From positions 22,129 through 86,128 of the forward strand of contig RWJK01001662.1 of the NCBI GenBank assembly GCA_004335835.1: a stretch of DNA of 64,000 bases, written 5' to 3'. Under the pieces are notes generated by a model. That model did not search any database and was not told the origin of the DNA. It was given only the letters and a program-made list of their open reading frames with translations. The stretch comes from Scenedesmus sp. ARA3 (Eukaryota > Chlorophyta > Chlorophyceae > Sphaeropleales > Scenedesmaceae). Position 1 is the stretch's first letter. The number at the start of each line of letters is the position of its first letter. Shown here piece by piece: positions 11,984 to 24,500 of the stretch. Both the position numbers and the translations under genes were made by a program.

Positions 11984-13170
11984 GGCAGCAGCCCACAAGA
12001 CATGCATGCAAGCTGGCAAAACACGCACTGGCAGAGAAGGGAATCCCCCTATGAGCCTCTCGTTGGCTCCTGACTGGGGTTCCCACTCCTCGTTGAGTGG
12101 AGCATGTAATGTAATGTAATGTAATGGAATCTGCGGCAAATGCTGGTTGAGGCCCTGGGCAGATGTGAAGCGGTGTGAGCAAGATGTTGGTGTGTTCACA
12201 CGGTGTGTTCACTGTGTTCACACGGTATGTTCACACGGACACACGGTATGCAGAAGAAGCGGCGAGCTTGTCGTGGATTAATGTGCCGCGTTATGACGGC
12301 AGAGGCACCCAGTATTGCATAATGCACAAGCTCAGCGAGTTGTGCTGTGCACTCTTTTACAGCGCACTTTGGCTGCCGGCCCACGCTGGTGCGTGGAGGG
12401 TCCATGACACACTGTAGCAGTTTGAACAAAGCGTCATAACGCTTGATTGAGCGGCGGCTCCTTGTTTTCAGCTGTAGGCCGCCTGCTTGGCCTCAGGGGG
12501 TTGCATTTTTTGGCAATCACTGCAAGCGGATGATGCGATTGGCGCAGCTGAGTCAGCTGCCATCATGATGGTCGGTGTACAGTCGGACCAGCTTGCCGTG
12601 GGCAGATGGCGTGCACTGAGCATTCTGCGGTGGCGGCATCAGCAAGCATATCGACTCCATCCATCGGCCTTTCTGATCATGGGTGTTGTAACAAGGTTCT
12701 TGTTATTGGCAGCTATGTTGTCAGGCCCAAAGGCAAGCTGTTGCAGAATGTACTGTCTTCCATGCAGTCCTTTATAAAGCTGCAGCGTGTAAAACTCGAC
12801 AAGAAGCGCTTGCTAGCCTGCCAAATGTAATCCCACTTGACAGAAGTATCTATTGAAGCCTTACAACAGGCTTGTAGGCTTACTTGGCTTGGTACAACCA
12901 TAGTGTGCTGAAACCATACTGTATGCCAAATGCCTCACGGGCAGCTGCACATGCGTGCCTGGCTACTCAAACACGTTGCATGCAACCCGTTGAAAGCTTG
13001 GTAGCTCAACGCCATTTCACATTCCCTTGGATATTTGAGGGATCACATCACCCGTTGGCCAAAGCCCCAAAGTGAACTTCAGCGCATGCGTGCACAGTTA
13101 GCAAGCAAAGGTCTCCGTTGAACATAGACACACAGCCGCAAGTAAGCCCCCAAGTTGCAGTGCAGGCTCG
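11984..13170. other. 3' flank of the PsbP gene and convergent spacer
   Basis: A motif CATGTAATGTAATGTAATG at about 12103-12121 repeats TGTAA, the chlorophyte polyadenylation signal, about 120 bases after the stop. A short imperfect minisatellite built on GTGTTCACACGGT covers about 12188-12249. The rest shows no convincing gene. The M1AP-like gene ends at 13171 on the other strand, so the two genes are convergent. Confidence 0.6.
12104..12122 (+). terminator. Reiterated TGTAA polyadenylation signal
   Basis: Four overlapping TGTAA units lie about 120 bases downstream of the PsbP-family stop codon. TGTAA is the established poly(A) signal in Chlorophyceae such as Chlamydomonas. Use in this organism is inferred. 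Confidence 0.55.
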
Positions 13171-13386
13171 TCAGCGACCCTTGCTGTTGCTGAGCCTCAA
13201 TGCAGCTCTGCCACCTGCCCTTGTACCTGGTGCAGCGCCCCCTGCAGCAGCAGCAGCCTGACCAGAGGGCCTCCTCCTGCTGCTGCCCCTGCCCTGCTGC
13301 TGCACCTCTGGAGCAGCAGCAGCCAGTGCGTCCTGGGCACTCGTGTGCACTCCATTGCCAGCAATGGGCCCCTGATCTATGCCCCA

Positions 13387-13423
<37 letters not shown>

Positions 13424-15398
13424 TGTTGCTGGTGCTGCTGCTGCTGCTGCTGGTGGTGATGTGTGCCAAAGGGTGCTGAAAAGGGTGCTCCTTGTGCAGC
13501 TGATGGCAGGGGTGCTGCTGGTGCTGTGTATGTGCCTGCACTGCTGTCCACCACAGCAGCAACCCACTCATGCAGCCCACACGACAGCAGCAGCGGCAGC
13601 GGCCTGCTAATGCTGCTGCTGGCAGCACCTGGCGCTGCTGCTTCATCTGCGCCTTGCACTGCTAGCAGACCAGCTGCCGCAGCTGTCGGGTGATGCTCAG
13701 GTTGTGCTGCTGCTGCAGCTGCAGCTTTACCTGTATCCGATGCAGTTGCTACTACTGCTGTCGCTGACGCATCACTGATGTCAACCCGAGGCCTTGCTTC
13801 AGCCACAAGTGGTGCTCTTGCTGCCGTTAGCTGCATCTGTCCTTCACCAGCATCACTGCTGCTGCTGCTGCTGCCACCCAAACCCAGTCCAGTCAGGCTG
13901 CCCCTCACTGCTTCTAACTGCTCAGCATCAAGCAGCACCACCTGCTCACCCAGCCCCTCATCTTCCCGTCCTTGCTGCTGCTGCTGCTGCTGCTGCTGCA
14001 TCACTCCAGCAAAGCCCTTAGGGGGCAGCAGCTGCTCACGGCTAGCCAAGCACCGCAGCAGCAAGCTACAGCCGTCGCCGGCCGGCTGTAGCATGTACCA
14101 ATGCAGCAGCGGCGTGCAGCAGCGCCGGTGTAGGTCGTGGCTGCCGCAGACCAGCAGCACTTGGCTGTGCTCTAGCAGTAGCTGACACACAGCACGCATC
14201 AGCATGCTTGCGTCATCACTGCTGCTGCTGCTGCTGTCCCCTGCTGCAGCACCTGATGTTGTTGTGTTGTTTGCTGGCGTAACAATCAGGGGCATTCCGT
14301 ACAACATCATGCTGTCCACCTCATGCAGTCCCACAACATGCCTCACTGCCAACTCGCACGGCTGCCCAGCTGGCACCGCCAGCGCTGCAGCGAGCTTGCT
14401 GCTGCCACATGCTTTGCCACCACCACCACCAGCAGCAGCAGCAGCAGCAAAGCCAGTGCGCAGCTGCTGCTGCTGCTGCTGCTGCTGCTGATTAGCAATA
14501 TGGCTGCTGGGTCCTGCTCGCAGCTGAGTATGCCTGCCTAGCTGCAACACATTCGTGTCTGTTTTGCAGCTGCCCAGATCCTGCAACACTGGCTGCCCAG
14601 TCACCCTGCAGCTCCAAGGCACCTGCTCCGGCAGCAGCAGCAGCCCTGCAGCTGTAGCAGCATCAAAATCCGAGCCGCTCAACGTTGCTGCTGTTGCTGC
14701 TCCTGCCGTTGCAGCCGCACGACTGCTGCTGGTGGCGGCGCTGCTGCTTGGTGGGTGCATGGGTAGGCTGTGGCAGGGGCACAAGTGAGCAGGCAGCAGC
14801 CAAGGATCTAGCTGCAGGATGTGCTGCTGCAGGTTGCAACGCAGCACCTGCTGCTGCTGCTCGCCTAGGTGCAGCAGGAGATCTGGCTGTGTACTGCTGC
14901 TTTTGCTGCTGCTGCTGCTGCTGCTGGCCAGTAGCTCCCTGAGCCAAGTTTGGCACAGCAGGTCAGCTACTGCCTCACAGTCTGCAGGTGCAGGGACAGC
15001 AGCAGCAGCAGTTCAACAAAGATGAAAATTTCGCTACACTGCCTGCCAGTCTGCAAGAGCAGCAGAAGCAGAAGCGGCGCAAGTGATAGGTGCCCGTTCA
15101 CACGCAAGACGTCGCGCTGCTCACCCCCACGTGCGTTACTCACGCCTGATTACTGCTGCAGTGGGTCTCACAAAGCATGCATAGTTATGCAGTGCAAGGC
15201 ATACCCCTTGCCGCAACCGCTGCAGACTCATAGCACCCTGCAATTGCAGGCGATAGCATCGCATGCACTCCTGCCAGCACAGAGATGCTGCATGCCCCTG
15301 CGACACACACTCTCCTGCAAGCAGCCCACCTGCTGTGTACTGGTCAAACGTTGCATTTGGGGCACAGGCAGCGATGCACTGCTGCAGTGCACTGGTGT

Positions 15399-15438
<40 letters not shown>

Positions 15439-15631
15439 TGGTGCATCCAGCTCCGGCCCATCTAGCTGCAGGAAGTGCAGGCAGGCGTGCAGCTGCTTGC
15501 AGCACACCTGCACTTGCAGGAACATACAGACAGGGTTGACCAGGCAGCCGCTACACAGGAGCGACGGCGCATGTTTTGCGTCAACTGTTTAGAACTGTAA
15601 TTGTCCGCAGGTGCTGCTCTGCGCAACAAGT

Positions 15632-15670
<39 letters not shown>

Positions 15671-16654
15671 ATGCGCCGCTGTTATTGTCAACTGCACACA
15701 ACACTGCATGGCAGCCCACCTGCACCAACTTGTGCAGCAGCGGGTGTGGGCCAAAGTGCTGCTGCTGCTGCTGCTATCCAAGCAGAGATACATAACTTGT
15801 CAGCGCACCTGCACCACCTTGTGCAGCACCGGGTGTGGGCCGAAGCTGCTTGACACAATAAAGCAGTGGTTGGTGCAGCCGGCCCCACGGGGCAGGCCCA
15901 GCATGAACTCCAGCAGCGTCTTCACTGCGCCGCCTGCAGAAACACAGATGCCAGAAGAATTGTGTCAAAAACAATGCACAACTAGCAGTACCATGGCCAG
16001 GTGTTGAACTAGTAGGTAGCCGCCCCCGCCACAAACTCTAGCAGCGTCTTGACTGCGCCGCCTGCAGAAACATAAATAACACAACAGGGGAGTGAACATC
16101 ACGCAATGCAGGATATGGTGCCAGCTGGCAGGCCCAGCATGATCTCCAGCAGCGTCTTCACCGCACCGCCTGCAGGTGCGCAGCAAAAACGAAACAAAAC
16201 TCAGGTGACAGCCATCGACACTATTGCAAGGTATGCACATGCGACGGCCCCTGGCAGGCCCAGCATGAACTCCAGCAGCGTCTTCACTGCACCGCAAAAA
16301 AACGTTGCAGATCAAACGCCTTGAACATGCAGCCTACAAGCAAAGCAGAGGGTGCAAAAGGGTGCCAACCAACACACGATAACTCTGCACGTGCAGAGTC
16401 GATGAATGATGTGCACACAGCTCTGCCAGTGTATGAGGAGGCGGCAAGCAGCAGCAGCATCAAACCTGCAGCGCAAGGCAAGCACGGGCCGGTGAATCAG
16501 GCAGAGAGACAGTGTTAGGTCATGCTGCACCGCTGCCACGGCTCACCTAGCGTCTTGCCGTCTGCTGCGTTGCTTGGTGGCGCTGCTGTCATGCGCGCGA
16601 TGCATGCATGGAACTCACGCAGCTGGAAGGAGCCCCCTGGCTTGAGCAGCACCT

Positions 16655-16710
<56 letters not shown>

Positions 16711-17245
16711 GATGGTGGTGGCAAACATGCAAAGTACAGCGCTGCACATCCACCAAGCAGTAATCACAGAGCACAACACGATACCACTTGTTCAATGCAA
16801 GGCTGCAAGCTCTTCATGTCTGCCATTGGTGGCAGACATGTTCAGCGACCTTGCATTTTGCAGCATGCTCTAATCTCTTCGAAGTCAGGGCTACATGCTC
16901 CGCACAAGCAACGAACACAGGGCAGTTGCCTTGCTGACTGCTGCTGCTCTGATGAGGGCAGCCTATCATGTAGCCGGTTGATTCGCTCCTTGCCTGCAGC
17001 TGCGTGCTCTGTTTGGGTCCCTTGCGCTGTAGCACAGCTATGCCGATCGGTGGGGGCCGCTTCACAGCCAAGGCAAGCGTAGAGCCCAGGTGCAGCAGAG
17101 CTTTGCGTGCCCACACCAGGGCTCCCTCGGACAGCGCATCGACGATGAAGAAAGCTCTAGCTTCGCACAAGACAGATTTATCCATGTTTTTGAGCTCGTT
17201 ACGGGCGGTGCCGCTCCAATCACGGCAGCAGGACGAGCTGGCCAA
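13171..17245 (-). CDS. M1AP-like (meiosis 1-associated protein) homologue
   Basis: Five exons with matching phases, read downward: 17245-16994, 16652-16547, 15933-15809, 15507-15330, 14981-13171; 823 residues. The first donor is GC (CAG/GCAAGG). Segments follow human M1AP, as I recall it, in order: ARAFFIVDALSEG near the start; PGGSFQLREFHACI against a KGNFARLQTCI segment; CFIVSSSFGPHPVLHKVVQ against a segment ending GKEVVKQLE; LLCQTWLRELL against FFKAWLHN; LRCNLQQ against LKCDLQE; MLYGMPLIVTP against LTYGLPFILRP; LLLRCLASREQLLPPKG against LLVKAVATRELMLPS. The algal protein is longer because of Q, S and A runs and a low-complexity tail from about residue 500. M1AP acts in animal meiotic recombination; the role here is inference. 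The homology rests on remembered sequence, though seven collinear matches are hard to get by chance. The 15330 donor is the least certain junction. Confidence 0.62.
15401..16705. repeat. CAG/CTG tracts in the M1AP-like gene
   Basis: Pure triplet runs at about 15401-15436 (polyalanine on the minus strand), 15628-15670 (intron) and 16654-16705. The last becomes a CTG run ending in the CAG acceptor of exon 16652-16547 on the coding strand. Further runs lie in the last exon at about 13386-13452, 13978-14000 and 14464-14492. Confidence 0.85.
15690..16310 (-). repeat. Copies of M1AP-like exon 3 edges
   Basis: Upstream in gene sense, about 16033-16076, 16133-16175 and 16257-16298 repeat the 5' end of exon 15933-15809 (GGCGCAGTGAAGACGCTGCT). 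The first two keep a CTGCAG acceptor. Downstream, about 15712-15748 repeats the exon's 3' end and donor. The spacing of the upstream copies is about 100-120 bp. Confidence 0.82.
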
Positions 17246-19308
17246 CAGCAGGCCGCGGCATGCAGCGCATCAGGCAGTCTGTCCAGACTCAAAGCAACGA
17301 TTTAAACAAAACAAGTGAATTGATTTTTTTTGACACAAGAGCTGCCCCGTTCTACAGCCGGCATCAGGACCCAACAAAGCCCCCAGCCCCGGTTTGAAAC
17401 TGTTAGGCGGGAACTGTCAAGCTAGGACAGAGATCGAGCAGCTCCTGCTGCTAGCCTCGTACAATAGTAAACAACCGATCCCAACTGCAGCATGTATGCT
17501 CAGATTCATGAGCCTGTTTTTCATGGTGCTTCTGTGCATGCCGAACCCGGGTGCATGATATGCAGCGCACCCATAAACCTTGGAGACACAGTCAGGCAGC
17601 TGCAGATTGTTACAGTCTCCGTTCTCATCCTCATTCGCCCAGGTACAAGCACCGCATATGTGTGGTTGTTAACAAGTTATACACGCCTCTTCACAAAGCT
17701 GCTTTGCCTGGGTCCATGCGTTTGTGTATCGCTTGGCATGTTGGTGTAGCATTCATCTGACAACATCCATACCCTCAAGCAATTCTTATTGTTAAGGACG
17801 GCATTATACAAACCCAGGATTCAGGAGGACGCTGGTAATGCACAGCTGCTCACCTTCAAGCAGTCATTAAATGGTTGGAGTGTTGGCGTCACCGCCGCTG
17901 AGCTGCAGCAGCCGTGGTTGCTCTTTGTGCAGCAGAAGTTGCTGCAGTTTCTGGCCCATGTGTAAGCCGTATGGTAAGTTTCCGGAGACGGATGCTTCTG
18001 AAGAAAAAGGGGGGGGGGTAGGGGGTACTGTCAACCCTGCGTCACCCCGGTGCGTCACCCACCCCCCTGACAGTCAGAGTGGTTTGTGGTTCACCCAATC
18101 CTGCCTCAACCACTCAAAGGCTGCAGCTGCCAAGATGCCACGGCAGATTTGTTTGGCCGCTCACTCCTAATCATCTGCAAATTGCGCGCACTCTCCACTT
18201 CTTCTCTCTTGGGGTGTGTGCTGTCCGATTGGGTGCTATCGTGCTCACTGCAAACCCGCAGCGCGTGTTCTTTCGCCATTTCCCACCTCGGTTTCGGTAC
18301 TCATTGGAAGCAGTTGCACAGGCCTCAGCACGATGTGTCTCTCCGGCTGAGGTTGCTGGGCCACTCCGTTCCTGCGAGTAGCCTACTGCTGCAGGAGCCT
18401 TGAGAAGAATAGGTGAGTATGCCTATGGAACATGCTATGTTTTGCAAAGTTTATGCAGGATCTTCTGCTTGCTCTAGGTGGTAAGAGCCGCAGCAGCAAG
18501 CAACAAGGGAACTGTTCCTTTGTTGCCCTGGGCAACATCCCACATGTGTCAGATCAACAGCATATCATATCTGTGGTTGTTTGAAGTAGAGGTCAGCGTT
18601 TCGTGTCAAGGCTGCTGGTTTTCCTGTCTTCACGCATCAGTGTGTTGCTTGCGTAGGGGTGGCCAACAAATTCCTGGCAACAGCAGCTGCACAACAGGAT
18701 GGAGGCAGACCTTGTGGTCGTGCAGCAAGCGGGCCAGCCTCCATTGAAATTTTTGGCAATTATGGGTGTGCCCAGGACATCCTGATGGGTGTAGGCCTCG
18801 AATCTGGGGTGCTGCGTGCAGTTGGGTCTGGCATCCGCTTTGCAGGCGGCATGCAAGTCCCTGCTGGGCAGTGTGAGGTGGTGCCAGCAGGTGGGCAGAT
18901 CTGTGCCTGTTGTACACCTGTGTTGCTTGTAGCAGCTGCTCTTTGCAGTTGCACAGCTCCCAGGACATGCTCAATGCTGCTGCATGCGTCTGCTGAGCAC
19001 CTGGTGGCAGCAGCAGTAGCAACATGCAGAGCGAGCGGCGGCAGGGTGACAAGCCCCGTTCCCTGAGAGGATTGCTTGAGTAGTTGTACACCGCCAAGTG
19101 CCCTGCTGCCAACAATGCTAGCTGACGTCGGACTTCGGTTGCTGGTGTCGTTCACAGGCAACTGCCATGCTTCCCCAACAAACTGCAGCCTCTTGTGTTC
19201 ACGCGCAGCAGCAGCCCACTGAATGCTGCAGAGAGCGTTCTCTGAGGTTGACAGAGAGTTTGCATATGGCATGTAATGATGATGAGTGCCTTGTCTGCGT
19301 GCTGTGCA
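17246..19308. other. Spacer with possible unassigned plus-strand exons
   Basis: This stretch separates the M1AP-like start (minus) from exons of an unidentified plus-strand gene. A frame at about 17491-17645 (MYAQIHEPVFHGAS..) ends in CAG/GTACAA, and one at about 18659-18830 (VANKFLATAAAQQ..) follows a TAG acceptor. Either could be an upstream exon, but I could not join them in phase. A G run at about 18009-18018 may be a sequencing-difficult site. Confidence 0.3.
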
Positions 19309-20827
19309 GGTCGGCCATATCGCACCCCTGCGGACGACGTGGCTGACTGGTATAATGCGGCTGTGCAGTTCCTCAGGCGGAAAGGATATTTGAGCCATGA
19401 CCAACCGCATGACAAGGCCAAGTGAGGCGATCAGCATGCCAGATCTTAGTCCGCTACTCTGTCGTTACGTTCAGTGGAGCTTTCATCTGCTGGTGGTGAC
19501 CGTCAACAGCAAGTTGCCACAGCACAGCGAGGAGGCCCTCTGCAGCTGTGGGCGAGGCGTGTATGTCAGGTCAGGCGCCTGCGCTGGGAGCATTTTCATC
19601 ATCATCATCATCATGTTACCATCAAGACATAGCATCAACGCCACCAGCCCTGCGCCCCTAAGGAGCATGTCGCAATGGAGGCCGCGGCAAGCTGTGTGTG
19701 GCACACATGTCCTGCAGGCGGTGATTTCTGCCTAATGTCTGCTGGAAAAGGGGGGGGGGTCAGCTCACAGTGCTGCATCGAGTGCCTCTGGTTTGTGTAT
19801 TCAGCTTCGCCTGCTGCAGTTGGTTGCACCCAGCCAGTAGGACTCTGTTTCCCTTGGCAACCACAAAAACATGTCCTGCAGGCAGCCGCGTGAAGTTGCG
19901 CTGGCCAGTGGTTCCCTTGGCAACCACAAACACCTGTCCTGCAGGACCCATGGGTCCCGCCACTGGTGGTGCAGCCGAATACAGTGGCGCTGCTCTTCAT
20001 GGCTGCGGGTACGTATGGTTGGTCAATCTTCAAACCCCTCAACCCCGTGTACAGCCTCTGGGGGCTCTGGGGTGCTTGGGGTGCTGGCACAACCTTGTTG
20101 AAGAGGTTTAGCACGCCATGGCAGTGGGTGTGGTGCCCAGTTTGATTATTACCTCGTGCACTGTGAACTGCACACTGATCTGAAGCAATGCTGGTTGCTC
20201 CATCAACGGCACCCTCATTGTCATCCTGTAACAGTTATCATAACATGATGTTGCTACTTGTGCAGCAGTAGGGAAGTTGTTGCAAGCAGCTGCTGGCTCA
20301 CGTGTGGTCGGGTGTCACCAGGCAGCGCGTGCTATGTTTTTTAGCACATGTACATGAACTCCCTGTAGATATGTTGCGCACCCTCAAGCTGTCTGTTCAG
20401 ATCGCACATTGTTGTGGTGGTGGTGGTGGGCGCCTTGATTGGCGGCTGCATTGTGTGCGAATGCAGTGCCTTTCTTCTAGGCATGTAAAATAGACTCTGC
20501 GGCTGTGCGGCTGTACAGTTGTGCGCCTGTACAGTTCACCTTCACAGATCTTGCTTTTTGGTGCAAGTACGACTTGCTTAGTAGGCAGGCTGATGTTTCA
20601 CTGATACAAGCAAGCACGCTGATGTTTGGGTGTTTTATGAGATCAGGTCTTTGTCTGGTAGCGCTGGAGATTTGCGTAGCTTGTTGTCTATTTCAGATGC
20701 TGCGGTGAAGGTGATGCGGTTTGTGTCGGGTGATGCTTGGGATTTTGACAGGATTTTGGTGTTTGGCAGCATTGCTGGTTTCCTTGGAATGGAAGGCTTG
20801 GGGTGTGCGCAGTACTTGCAGACATAA
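19309..20827 (+). CDS. Unidentified protein, 3' exons only
   Basis: The last two exons are well supported by phase. 19945-20008 (DPWVPPLVVQPNTVALLFMAAG) ends at a strong donor G/GTACGT in phase 1. 20697-20827 then begins after TATTTCAG and reads AAVKVMRFVSGDAWDFDRIL.. to a TAA stop. A third likely exon at about 19309-19421 reads RPYRTPADDVADWYNAAVQF and ends near GCCAA/GTGAGG, but its phase does not join directly to 19945, so an exon is missing or a boundary is wrong. The sequence TGTCCTGCAG that precedes exon 19945 recurs at about 19709-19720 and 19874-19883, so the acceptor region has been copied. I recognise no family. The hydrophobic VALLFMAAG and ILVFGSIAGFLG stretches may be membrane or core segments. 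Confidence 0.4.
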
Positions 20828-21521
20828 TATAGCAGTACACTAGTGCTCCATCCTGTTGCCGCTCCGGTGGGTGGGGCTGATGGCGTTATGCATCACAAAA
20901 ATATATGCATCATAGGCCTGCTGAGAAGCTGCTGAAGCAGGTGGTGTGAGACCAGGCAGCGTGCACGCTGTGATGTGTGGTCTATGATGGGTGCTACTGA
21001 ACACTTCAGGCCATGTGAGTACTCATTACGTTGCATGATGCTTGCAATCCTTGACCTGCTTGCACGTCATAACCCTTTGAAACTGAAGCTAGCATTGTCC
21101 GTGACCAAAAGTCCCCAGCTTCAGTCACAGACTGGTCGTCGCCGTGGCGGGTAGTTGCTGGGCCACTCTAGCCGTCCATGTGCTATTGCTGAATGCGGAG
21201 CAGCATGCTGCTTTCTCCGAAAGGCCAGGCTGGATTATTCAAGATATTCGGCTCGTTGCCTTTGAGACCCCTGCTGCCAGCCTGGCGGCGGCCGCCATGC
21301 GACACCCTACTGCAATGCACAGCAGCAGCGAAGCCATCACTGATCACTGGCACTGACAGCCACCTCTAGCCATGTAAGCTAGTGCCGGACGACAAACACC
21401 AGCATGGCCGGCATCAACGGATCAACTTGTTACACAATCCCAGCCAAGCAATGACGGCGTCGCTTTGCATGCCATATGGCTTAAATGGTGACCTGGTGAA
21501 AGTGCAATCTCTCTGTCAACA
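20828..21521. other. Convergent spacer, nothing recognised
   Basis: It lies between the stop of the unidentified plus-strand gene and the stop of the minus-strand SET gene. I see only short frames without splice support. Confidence 0.5.
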
Positions 21522-24500
21522 TCACAGCTTACACGCTGCCTGGTCTCGCAACACCTGCTTCTTGGCACGCCTGTAGTGCACAACAGCCGCCATAAGCCGG
21601 TCTGCCTCACTGCTCTGGCCTGCCTGCTGCTGCTGCTGCATCAGCCACGCATCATCCTGCTCTATGCTGGTAGGGAAAGCCTCAAGCAGCTCCTGGCAGC
21701 GCATCTGCAGCAGCTGCTGCAGCAGCGCTGGCAGCTGCTCACCGACAAGCCCTGCTTGCTGCCCTGCACTGCTGCTGCTGCTGCTACCAGCTGCTGCTGC
21801 TGCTGCATCCAGCAGTGCTGCCATGACAGCAGGAAGCCGTACATCTATGCAGCCGTCGCAGCGCAGCACTAGCTCAGGGATGGTTTGGGGGCACTCGGGG
21901 GTGCCCCAAGAAGGACTGCAAGCAGCAGCAGCAGCAGCAGCAGCAGACAAGGAAGCTGTAAGTGCTGCAAGCACAGCAGCCATTGCACACAGCATGCAGG
22001 GCAGATGAGAAAGGAAAAGGGCAGAGAGACGGCTGTAGCCACTTTCCTTGGTCTTGACCAAAGACTAGCATGCTTGCGGATGCACAAAAGGATGAGAGAC
22101 TGCTCGTCCGCTCAACGCTAGGCGCCCGTACCTGTGTAACCTACACGATGCCAGCCTGCGGTGCAGCTGCAGGTACTTCATGCCTGACAGCACCGCCGCC
22201 TCACACACTGCACTTCCACATGCCGCATGCAGACAATCACACTGCTGCGATATTTCGCCTGCAGGATAGTCGCCGAGGTCCACAACCAGAAAGCGACTGC
22301 TCCTGCGGCCTGAGCATCACGGCACACCATGCGTGGATAATCACATAACAAAGCGCACCATGCTGTGCCCCAAAAGCCCTTAGGTATGCATGAACAACAC
22401 ACGTACCTGTGCAGCCTGCATGACGCCAGCCTACGGTGCAGCTTCAAATACTTCATGCCTGACAGCACCGCCGCCTCACACACCGCACCACTGCCGCCGT
22501 GCCCCAGCTGCTGCTGCCACTGCTGCTGCACCTGCTGCTGCAGCCTGCTGGGTGGCTGCTTCAGCTGCTGCGACAGGCTGTGCAGCGGCAGCAGTGTGCT
22601 GCTGCTGGTGCCCTGGATAGCACCTGAGGAGCCGAAAGCTGAGGCCTCCTGAGCAGCGCGTGTGGCAGCAGCCTCTGCAGACAGCAGCAAAAAGCAGCAA
22701 CATAGATGTTGCATGTCAATTGTGTGTACCGTGCGGATGGCAACCGAGGAGCAGAAAGCTGAGGCCTCCTGAGCAGCACGGGTGGCAGCAGCCTCTACAG
22801 ACAGCAGCAGAAGGCAGCAACACAGATGATGCCTTCCGATTGCGCACAACATGTGGATGGCAGCTGAGGAGCAGAAGGCTGAGGCCTCCTGCGCTGCACG
22901 CGCAGCTGCTGCCTATGCAGAAAAGTGCACGCAGCAACACAGAATTGCTTGTTGATTGCGCATAACATGTTAACATGGAGTTTGCAGAGTTTTTTTTTTA
23001 CATGTGGATGGCAGCTGAGGAGCAAAAGGCTGAGGCCTTCTGAGCAGCACGTGTGGCAGCAGCCTCTGCAGACAGCGATCACGCAATTGATGTGGTGCTG
23101 ATTGCGCGCGCGCGTGCATGACGAATGGCTCGCGGGTACATGAAAGCTCCGCGCTTGGAGCAATGTTTGTTTACACGCGCCGTGCCTGGGCCACATGTGA
23201 TGCCCATTGGTGGACAGCAAAAATGAACGACACCCGCAACCATGCACCAGCCACCACCCAACAGCACCCACATGTGATCTCTTGGTTAGTTTCGCACATG
23301 TATCACCGACTCTCACCTGCTACAGCTGCCAGCTGCTGCTGATCCCAGCCAGCCGCCGCCAGCGGCTGCAGCTGGGGCAGCCGCTGCAGCGCCCAGGCCA
23401 GCAGCTGCTGCACATCTTCAAACAGCACCACATCCTCATCGGGGTTGTTCGGCAGAGCAAAGCCGTGGTACACAAAGTAGTCGTCATTGCCGCGCGTGCC
23501 ATAGCTCCACAGCACCTGGAGAGGGGAGTTGCAATGCATAGCGTGTCAGAGCACATTGTTACACATCGGACGATTAGGATGCACAGCAAGTCCACCACAT
23601 GTGATGCAGCGCACGGCGAAGCACAGTGCGCAGGGCAGGCAGGACAAGGAGTTGCAACAGCGGTTTCACAAGCTGCTGCTTGTGCCCAGCCGGCGCTGTG
23701 GCCACTCCTAATCTGGTGCGGCTGCATGCAGGGGACAACACCACAGCATGACCAGCGTCCTTCGGGATCCTGGCTTTGTGTAGAATTCGTCATGTTACAG
23801 CAGCAGCCTCTCCATCCCTTTCCAAGCATGGCACGCGGTTGAATGCAGGTATGTAGATACAAAAGTCAGCAGCACCAACCCTGCTTGGCAAGATCACCCG
23901 CTGACCCGCTGCAATGTAACACTGCATGGCATGCGGGCACATGGGACACACAGCCAGCAGTTTGCTGTTCACATCCGTGTTTCTAGCTCACCTGCTGTCC
24001 CGCTGCGATGTGGCTGCTGGTGACAAAGCACACCGCTGGCTCCCCTTCCAGCTGCCAGCTGGCCTTGCCTAGCACCAGCTGACCGTTGGCTGCTGAGCCG
24101 CCGTGGTTCAGCAGGTCGATGCCTGCAGGGCAGCACGCATCAGCGAAGATGAGCACGTATCAGCTGCAAGCAAGGTCCTAGTCAACACACACCATCAACT
24201 GGCCTTGCCCAGCAATGGCTGCCCATTTGCTGCTGAACCATGGCGGTTCAGCACGTCGATGCCTGCAGGGCAGCAGTAAGCATGCGGAGTTTGCGTATGC
24301 AGTTGCATCATGCAGCTGCCAGCTGGCCTTGCCCAGCACCAGATGACCATTAGCTGCTGAGCCTCCGTGGTTCAGAAAGTCGATGCCTGCAGGGCAGCAA
24401 GCGTTACATGGTTTGGCATAGAAAGACAGGCAGCAGCAGCACCAGCTGACCGTTGGCTGCAGCACCGCCATGATTCAGCAGGTCGACGCCTGCAGGGCAG

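Noticed and set aside
22660..23100. A separate gene encoding AAATRAAQEASAF repeats
   Set aside because: These are copies of the SET gene exon 6 start, each following its own acceptor; they are not an independent coding repeat.
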